DNA from: Rhizobium sp.
GTDB lineage: Bacteria; Pseudomonadota; Alphaproteobacteria; Rhizobiales; Rhizobiaceae
Length of the DNA: 64,000 bases
Direction of reading: 5' to 3'
NCBI GenBank assembly: GCA_019739215.1
Contig: JAHHDR010000041.1
Coordinates: 81,369-145,368 of the forward strand
The position numbers and the translations under genes are program-made. The notes below the pieces were generated by a model. The model had not been told where the DNA came from and did not search any database. It saw only the letters and a program-made list of their open reading frames with translations. This document shows positions 59,443 to 64,000 of this stretch, one piece after another (position 1 is the first letter of the stretch; each line of letters begins with the position of its first letter).

Positions 59443-62004
59443 TTACGTGCGCGGCTTGAGGTTCTGCGGGTCGTAGAGCGGCTTGTAGCCGACGCCGGCG
59501 ACCTCGACCGGGTAGATCTCGTCGAAATAGGTGACCTCGAGCTTGCGGCCTTCCTGGCAATAGGCCCAGGGGAGATAGGCGAGCGCGATGTTCTTGCCGA
59601 TGGTCGGGCCGAAGGCGACTGATGTCGTGTAGGAGCGGCGGCCGAGCTCGTCGATCAGGACCTCCTTGGTGTCGGGGTCCATGACCGGCATGGAGCCGAC
59701 CGGGTAGCGCTTCACACCCTTCGCATCGGTGTTCTCGGTCATGACCAGCGTGCAGAGCATGGCCGGCTGGTGGTCGCGGGCCTTGTATTCCAGATGCTTG
59801 GCCTTGCCGCGGAAATCCGATTCCTTGACCTTCGGGCGGGCGAGGTCGGCTTCGATGAGATTATACTGGGTGAGCAGGTCGCCGTTCTGCAGGCGCAGGC
59901 TCTTTTCCATGCGACGCGAATTGGCATAGGTCTCGACGCCGAAAGCCATGACGCCGGTGGCGCGGAGCGCATCCCAGACGGCGAGGCCGTCCTCGTATTT
60001 CATGTGCAGTTCCCAGCCCTGCTCGCCGACATAGGAGATGCGGAAGGCGGTGACGTTCTTTCCGCCGATCTCGATCTGCTTGATGGCGGCAAACGCGAAG
60101 TTTTCGGGGTCGAGGCCGGCGGGGTCCTTGACCACCTTCTTCAGCGTGTCGCGGGCATTGGGGCCCCAGATGCCGATGGTGATGTATTTTTCCGAGGTGT
60201 CGGTGATGGTGACATCAAGGCCGCGATCCTCGGCGACGCGCTTCATGTAGTGGTAGTCGCGCGGGCCGGCATCGGCGCCGTTGATCAGGCGGCAGCGATC
60301 GGCCATGCGGATGACCGTGAAGTCGGCGCGGACCATGCCCTCGTCATCGAGGAAGTGGGTGTAGATGCCCTTGCCGATATTGCCGTCGCCGCCGATTTTT
60401 GCCGCGCAGAGCCATTCGAGCAGCTCGACATGGTCGGGGCCTTCGATGTCGACCATGTGGAAGTGGCTGAGATTGACGATGCCGCAATCGTCTGTCATCG
60501 CCAGATGCTCGGCATTGGAGACGCGCCAGAAATGTCTGGCGTCCCACTCGTTCTCGCGGACCGGCACGCGGTCGCCGTATTTTTCCAGCAGGTGCTCGTT
60601 TTCGGCATAGCCATGGGCGCGCTCCCAGCCGCCGAGCTCCATGAAGTAACCGCCCATGGCCTTTTCGCGCTCATGGAAGGGTGAGCGCTTGGCGCCACGG
60701 CCCGAGGCATAGGGCTCGCGGGTGTGGACGGCGGGGAAATAGATCTTCTGGGCGGCTTCGTAGGAGCGGCCCTCGATGAACTCCTCGGTGAGCTGGTGCG
60801 GATAGAAGCGCGAATAGTCGATCGAGTTGTGGTCGATCTCGGTGCGGCCGTCGGTCATCCAGTCGGCGATCAGCTTGCCGTAGCCGGGGCCGTCCTTGAC
60901 CCAGATGGCACAGCAATACCAGAGGCCGCGAACCTTCTGGCTTTCGCCGCAGGACGGGCCGCCGGCGGCGGAGACCTGGAGCAGGCCGTTGAAGCTATGG
61001 CCTTCGTTATAGCCGAGCTCGGCGAGGATCGGCGTCAGTTCCATCGCCTTTTCGAGCGGCTCGAGGATCTGCTCCATGTCGAGGTCGCGCTGCGACGGCG
61101 ACAGGCGCGCCTGGTTCTTTTCCAGGATGTCGCGCGGATGGCAGAGGCGTGGATTGTTGGTTTCGTAGTAACCCCACTCGATCTGGCCGCCTTCCGTGGT
61201 CTTCGGATCGCCGGTGTCGCGCATATAGGCGGAGTTGCCCTGGTCGCGCAGCAGCGGATAGCCGATTTCCTTGCCGGTGCCTTCGAACTCGTTATAGGGG
61301 CCGAAGAAGGTGAGCGGATGGTCGACCGGCATGATCGGCAGGTCCTCGCCGACCATTTCGGCGATCAGGCGGCCCCAGATGCCGGCGCAGACGATGACGT
61401 GATCGGCCATGATGGTGCCGCGATGGGTGACGACGCCCTTGATATGGCCGTTCTCCACGATCAGCGACTGGGCCGGGGTGTTGGAATAGGACTGAAGCTT
61501 GCCCGACTTCTCGGCGGCATCGACCAGCTTGCCGGCGACGGTCTGCGAGCGCGGGATGACGAGGCCGGCATCGGGATCGAACAGGCCGCCCATGACCTGG
61601 TCTTCCTCGATCAGCGGAAACATCGCCTTGATCTCGGCGGGGCCGACATAATGGGCGCGGGTGCCGAAGGCCTTGGCGGAGGTGAGCTTGCGCTTGATCT
61701 CCTCCATCCAGCTGTCATCGCCCGTGCGCGCCACTTCGAGGCCGCCGATGCGGGCGTAGTGGCCCATCTTCTCGTAGAAATCGATCGAATATTGCGTCGT
61801 CCAGACCGAGAGGTAGTCGTGGCTGGTCGTGTAGCAGAAATCCGAGGCATGCGCCGTCGAGCCGATATCGGTCGGGATGCCTGACTTGTCGATGCCGACG
61901 ATGTCGTCCCAACCGCGCTCGATGAGGTGGTGGGCAATGGAGGCGCCGACGATACCGCCCAGCCCGATGATGACGACTTTAGCCTTGGACGGAAACTCTG
62001 CCAT
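59443..62004 (-). CDS. Mirror copy: dimethylglycine/sarcosine dehydrogenase-like FAD protein
   Basis: Identical to 19276-21837, 853 residues, GSTAH with His52 retained. Confidence 0.81.
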   Translation of the reverse strand: MAEFPSKAKVVIIGLGGIVGASIAHHLIERGWDDIVGIDKSGIPTDIGSTAHASDFCYTTSHDYLSVWTTQYSIDFYEKMGHYARIGGLEVARTGDDSWMEEIKRKLTSAKAFGTRAHYVGPAEIKAMFPLIEEDQVMGGLFDPDAGLVIPRSQTVAGKLVDAAEKSGKLQSYSNTPAQSLIVENGHIKGVVTHRGTIMADHVIVCAGIWGRLIAEMVGEDLPIMPVDHPLTFFGPYNEFEGTGKEIGYPLLRDQGNSAYMRDTGDPKTTEGGQIEWGYYETNNPRLCHPRDILEKNQARLSPSQRDLDMEQILEPLEKAMELTPILAELGYNEGHSFNGLLQVSAAGGPSCGESQKVRGLWYCCAIWVKDGPGYGKLIADWMTDGRTEIDHNSIDYSRFYPHQLTEEFIEGRSYEAAQKIYFPAVHTREPYASGRGAKRSPFHEREKAMGGYFMELGGWERAHGYAENEHLLEKYGDRVPVRENEWDARHFWRVSNAEHLAMTDDCGIVNLSHFHMVDIEGPDHVELLEWLCAAKIGGDGNIGKGIYTHFLDDEGMVRADFTVIRMADRCRLINGADAGPRDYHYMKRVAEDRGLDVTITDTSEKYITIGIWGPNARDTLKKVVKDPAGLDPENFAFAAIKQIEIGGKNVTAFRISYVGEQGWELHMKYEDGLAVWDALRATGVMAFGVETYANSRRMEKSLRLQNGDLLTQYNLIEADLARPKVKESDFRGKAKHLEYKARDHQPAMLCTLVMTENTDAKGVKRYPVGSMPVMDPDTKEVLIDELGRRSYTTSVAFGPTIGKNIALAYLPWAYCQEGRKLEVTYFDEIYPVEVAGVGYKPLYDPQNLKPRT

Positions 62005-62201
62005 GGTCCTGCGATCCCAGTTAGATTTTGCCGGATATTAGGGCGTGTGGCGATGTCGTTGCAGCCTGGATGCGACATTCTTCGGAGACGTCACGCCAGC
62101 ACGGAAGAAGGTAGAGATTTTGCTGGAAGCGGCAAGGGGGGATGGGGTGGCTTCGTGTTTGGGATTGCGTGGGTGCTGGCCGGCGTGAATCGCGTTGGTT
62201 G

Positions 62202-62242
62202 AAGACCCCGCCCCGAAACCCCTCCCCACAAGGGGGAGGGGC
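62202..62242 (+). repeat. Mirror of GC-rich intergenic repeat copy B
   Basis: Reverse-complement image of 19038-19078. Confidence 0.68.
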
Positions 62243-62327
62243 CAACTAGGGGCATTCGACCCGCCACAAACAATCGCCCCGCTTGCTGAACCGTCGCAAG
62301 AGAGTGGTGCAGGTCGCCGCAGGTTAA

Positions 62328-62367
62328 GCCCCTCCCCCTTGTGAGGCGGGGTTTGGGGCGGGGTCTT
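62328..62367 (-). repeat. Mirror of GC-rich intergenic repeat copy A
   Basis: Reverse-complement image of 18913-18952. Confidence 0.68.
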
Positions 62368-62376
62368 TACTTACCC

Positions 62377-62787
62377 TCAGCCCTTCACCTCCTCCAGTTC
62401 GACCAGCGTGCCGAAGAAGTCCTTGGGATGCAGAAAGAGAACCGGATTGCCATGGGCGCCGATCTTCGGTTCGCCACTGCCCAGAATGCGGGCGCCGGCG
62501 GCCTTGAGATGGTCGCGGGCGGCGAGGATGTCCGTCACCTCGTAGCAGATATGATGCATGCCGCCGTCGGGGTTCTTCGCCAGGAAGCCGGCGATCGAGG
62601 AATTTTCGCCCAAGGGTTCGAGCAGTTCCACCTTGGTATTGTCGAAGACGACGAAGACGACGGTGACGCCGTGTTCGGGCAGCGGCTGCGGCACCGAGAC
62701 CGTCGCACCGAGGCTGTCGCGATAGCGGGCGACGGCGACGTCGAGATTGGGCACCGCTAGCGCGATGTGATTGACGCGTCCGAGCAT
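62377..62787 (-). CDS. mce: Mirror copy: methylmalonyl-CoA epimerase
   Basis: Identical to 18493-18903, 136 residues. Confidence 0.93.
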   Translation of the reverse strand: MLGRVNHIALAVPNLDVAVARYRDSLGATVSVPQPLPEHGVTVVFVVFDNTKVELLEPLGENSSIAGFLAKNPDGGMHHICYEVTDILAARDHLKAAGARILGSGEPKIGAHGNPVLFLHPKDFFGTLVELEEVKG

Positions 62788-62797
62788 GATTGCCTCC

Positions 62798-64000
62798 CTA
62801 TTCGTTGCGAAGCCGGCCTTCGGCGAGGTCGAGCACGGCGCGGGCCGCATCGACGACATTGGTGCCGGGGCCGAAGATGGCGGAGACGCCGTGATCCATC
62901 AGGAACTGGTAATCCTTGCGCGGAATGACGCCGCCGCAGACGACGATGATATGGCCGCCGCCGCTGGCCTTCAACTCATCGACCAGTTCGGGCAACAGCG
63001 TCTTGTGGCCGGCGGCCAGCGAGGAGACGCCGACGATGTCGACACCCTTCTCGATGGCGAGGTCTGCGGCCTCGTCGGGCGTCTGGAACAATGGGCCGGC
63101 GATGACCTCGAAGCCGATATCGGAAAAGGCCGAGGCGATGACCTTGGCGCCGCGATCGTGGCCATCCTGGCCGAGCTTGGCGACCAGGATTTTCGGGCGC
63201 TTGCCGGACCGGTCGATCTCGGCCCTTAGCCGGCTCACAATCATCTGGTATTCGGGATCGCCGCTGCTGGCCGGGCCATAGATTTCGGTGACAACCTCGG
63301 GCATGGCGGTATGGTCGCCAAAACTCTCGCGCATGGCGTCGGAGATTTCGCCGACGGTGGCGCGGGCGCGGGCGGCTTCGACGGCGGCTTCGAGCAGGTT
63401 GCCCTTGCCGGTGCGCGCCGTATATTTCAACCGGTCGAGGCGGTCCTGCCAGACCACGGGATCGCGCAGCGCGCGGGTCTTTTCGAGCCGCCTGATCTGG
63501 CCGTCGCGGACGGCGCGGTTGTCGATCTCCAGCGTCTCGATGGCGGCCTCCTCGTTGAGCCGATACTTGTTGACGCCGACGATGACCTCCTCGCCACGGT
63601 CGACGGCGGCCTGGCGGCGGGTGGCGGCCTCCTCGATGAGGCGCTTGGGCAGGCCGCTCTCGATGGCTTTGGTCATGCCGCCGAGCGTCTCGACGTCCTC
63701 GATCAGCGCCCAGGCCTTTTCGGCCAGTTCCGAGGTCAGGCTCTCGACATAATAGGAGCCGGCGAGCGGATCGACGACTTTGGTGACGCCGGTCTCGTGC
63801 TGGAGGATGAGTTGGGTATTGCGGGCGATGCGGGCGGAAAATTCCGTTGGCAGCGCGATGGCTTCGTCGAAGCTGTTGGTGTGCAGCGATTGCGTGCCGC
63901 CCAGCGCCGCCGACAGCGCCTCATAGGCGGTGCGCACGATGTTGTTATAGGGGTCCTGCTCCGAGAGCGACACGCCCGAGGTCTGGCAATGGGTGCGCAG
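62798..64000 (-). CDS. scpA: Mirror copy: methylmalonyl-CoA mutase, C-terminal 400 residues
   Basis: Image of 17280-18482, cut by the right window edge; residues 314-713 are present, including the cobalamin domain with DGHDRG. The missing N-terminus would continue past 64000 if the mirror goes on. Confidence 0.93.
   Translation of the reverse strand: MRTHCQTSGVSLSEQDPYNNIVRTAYEALSAALGGTQSLHTNSFDEAIALPTEFSARIARNTQLILQHETGVTKVVDPLAGSYYVESLTSELAEKAWALIEDVETLGGMTKAIESGLPKRLIEEAATRRQAAVDRGEEVIVGVNKYRLNEEAAIETLEIDNRAVRDGQIRRLEKTRALRDPVVWQDRLDRLKYTARTGKGNLLEAAVEAARARATVGEISDAMRESFGDHTAMPEVVTEIYGPASSGDPEYQMIVSRLRAEIDRSGKRPKILVAKLGQDGHDRGAKVIASAFSDIGFEVIAGPLFQTPDEAADLAIEKGVDIVGVSSLAAGHKTLLPELVDELKASGGGHIIVVCGGVIPRKDYQFLMDHGVSAIFGPGTNVVDAARAVLDLAEGRLRNE

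Larger units (their letters stand above)
40642..64000 (-). repeat. Right arm of the giant inverted repeat, likely artefactual copy
   Basis: Exact reverse complement of 17280-40638 as far as I can tell, running to the window edge inside the methylmalonyl-CoA mutase gene. Genes annotated in this arm are mirror copies and should not be counted as paralogues. If the palindrome comes from a fold-back read, the true sequence to the right of 40638 is missing from this assembly, including the rest of the substrate-binding-protein gene and whatever ABC permease genes follow it. Confidence 0.97.

Overview
The window looks like the chromosome of an alphaproteobacterium of the Rhizobiales (Hyphomicrobiales), probably Rhizobiaceae or a close relative. 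The evidence is high GC (low to mid 60s percent by eye), a propionyl-CoA to methylmalonyl-CoA locus with an ScfR-like regulator next to pccB, a dimethylglycine/sarcosine dehydrogenase-like flavoprotein, and closest-looking families that are all rhizobial in style. Genus cannot be fixed from sequence alone. No rRNA, tRNA, CRISPR array or insertion sequence was seen.

The dominant structure is a giant inverted repeat. Bases 17280-40638 return in reverse complement as 40642-64000, with a 3-base turn at 40639-40641. Every gene in the left arm has a mirror at 81280 minus its coordinate, with identical start, stop and translation; the only protein difference is at the turn itself. The right arm is still mirroring at base 64000, so the palindrome is longer than the window. 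The turn falls inside a substrate-binding-protein gene, so both copies of that gene are cut and end in false residues. I read this as a fold-back (palindromic) read or assembly artefact. The real non-redundant content is 1-40638, 38 genes; the 22 mirror genes are annotated but should not count as extra gene dosage.

Region by region (unique part). 1-7.9 kb is housekeeping: an MltB-type lytic transglycosylase (partial), asd, an MHS-type transporter, a PAP2 phosphatase, leuB, a MarR-GNAT fusion with a clear operator, and a TerC membrane protein. 8-19 kb is the propionate/methylmalonyl-CoA module: an ScfR-like regulator divergent from pccB, then pccA, methylmalonyl-CoA mutase and epimerase, which together carry propionyl-CoA through methylmalonyl-CoA to succinyl-CoA. 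Two tandem paralogous two-helix membrane proteins, a YghU-type GST, a ParDE toxin-antitoxin pair and an M15-like peptidase are interleaved. 19-28.8 kb holds a large covalent-FAD-type demethylating dehydrogenase, an MhqO/hydrolase quinone-detoxification pair, a MarR-NlpC/P60 pair, an M17 aminopeptidase, a TadD-like TPR lipoprotein, and a divergent TetR/SDR pair with a compact operator-promoter.

28.7-40.6 kb is the most unusual part. It holds two divergent paralogous phytoene-desaturase-type FAD oxidoreductases, a kynurenine-formamidase-type cyclase, a fumarylpyruvate-hydrolase-type FAH protein, an indolepyruvate:ferredoxin oxidoreductase (iorA-iorB), a periplasmic ABC substrate-binding protein (cut by the palindrome), two MarR regulators and several palindromic operator candidates. 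Together this looks like a MarR-controlled catabolic locus for an aromatic or heterocyclic acid. The substrate is not identifiable from sequence.
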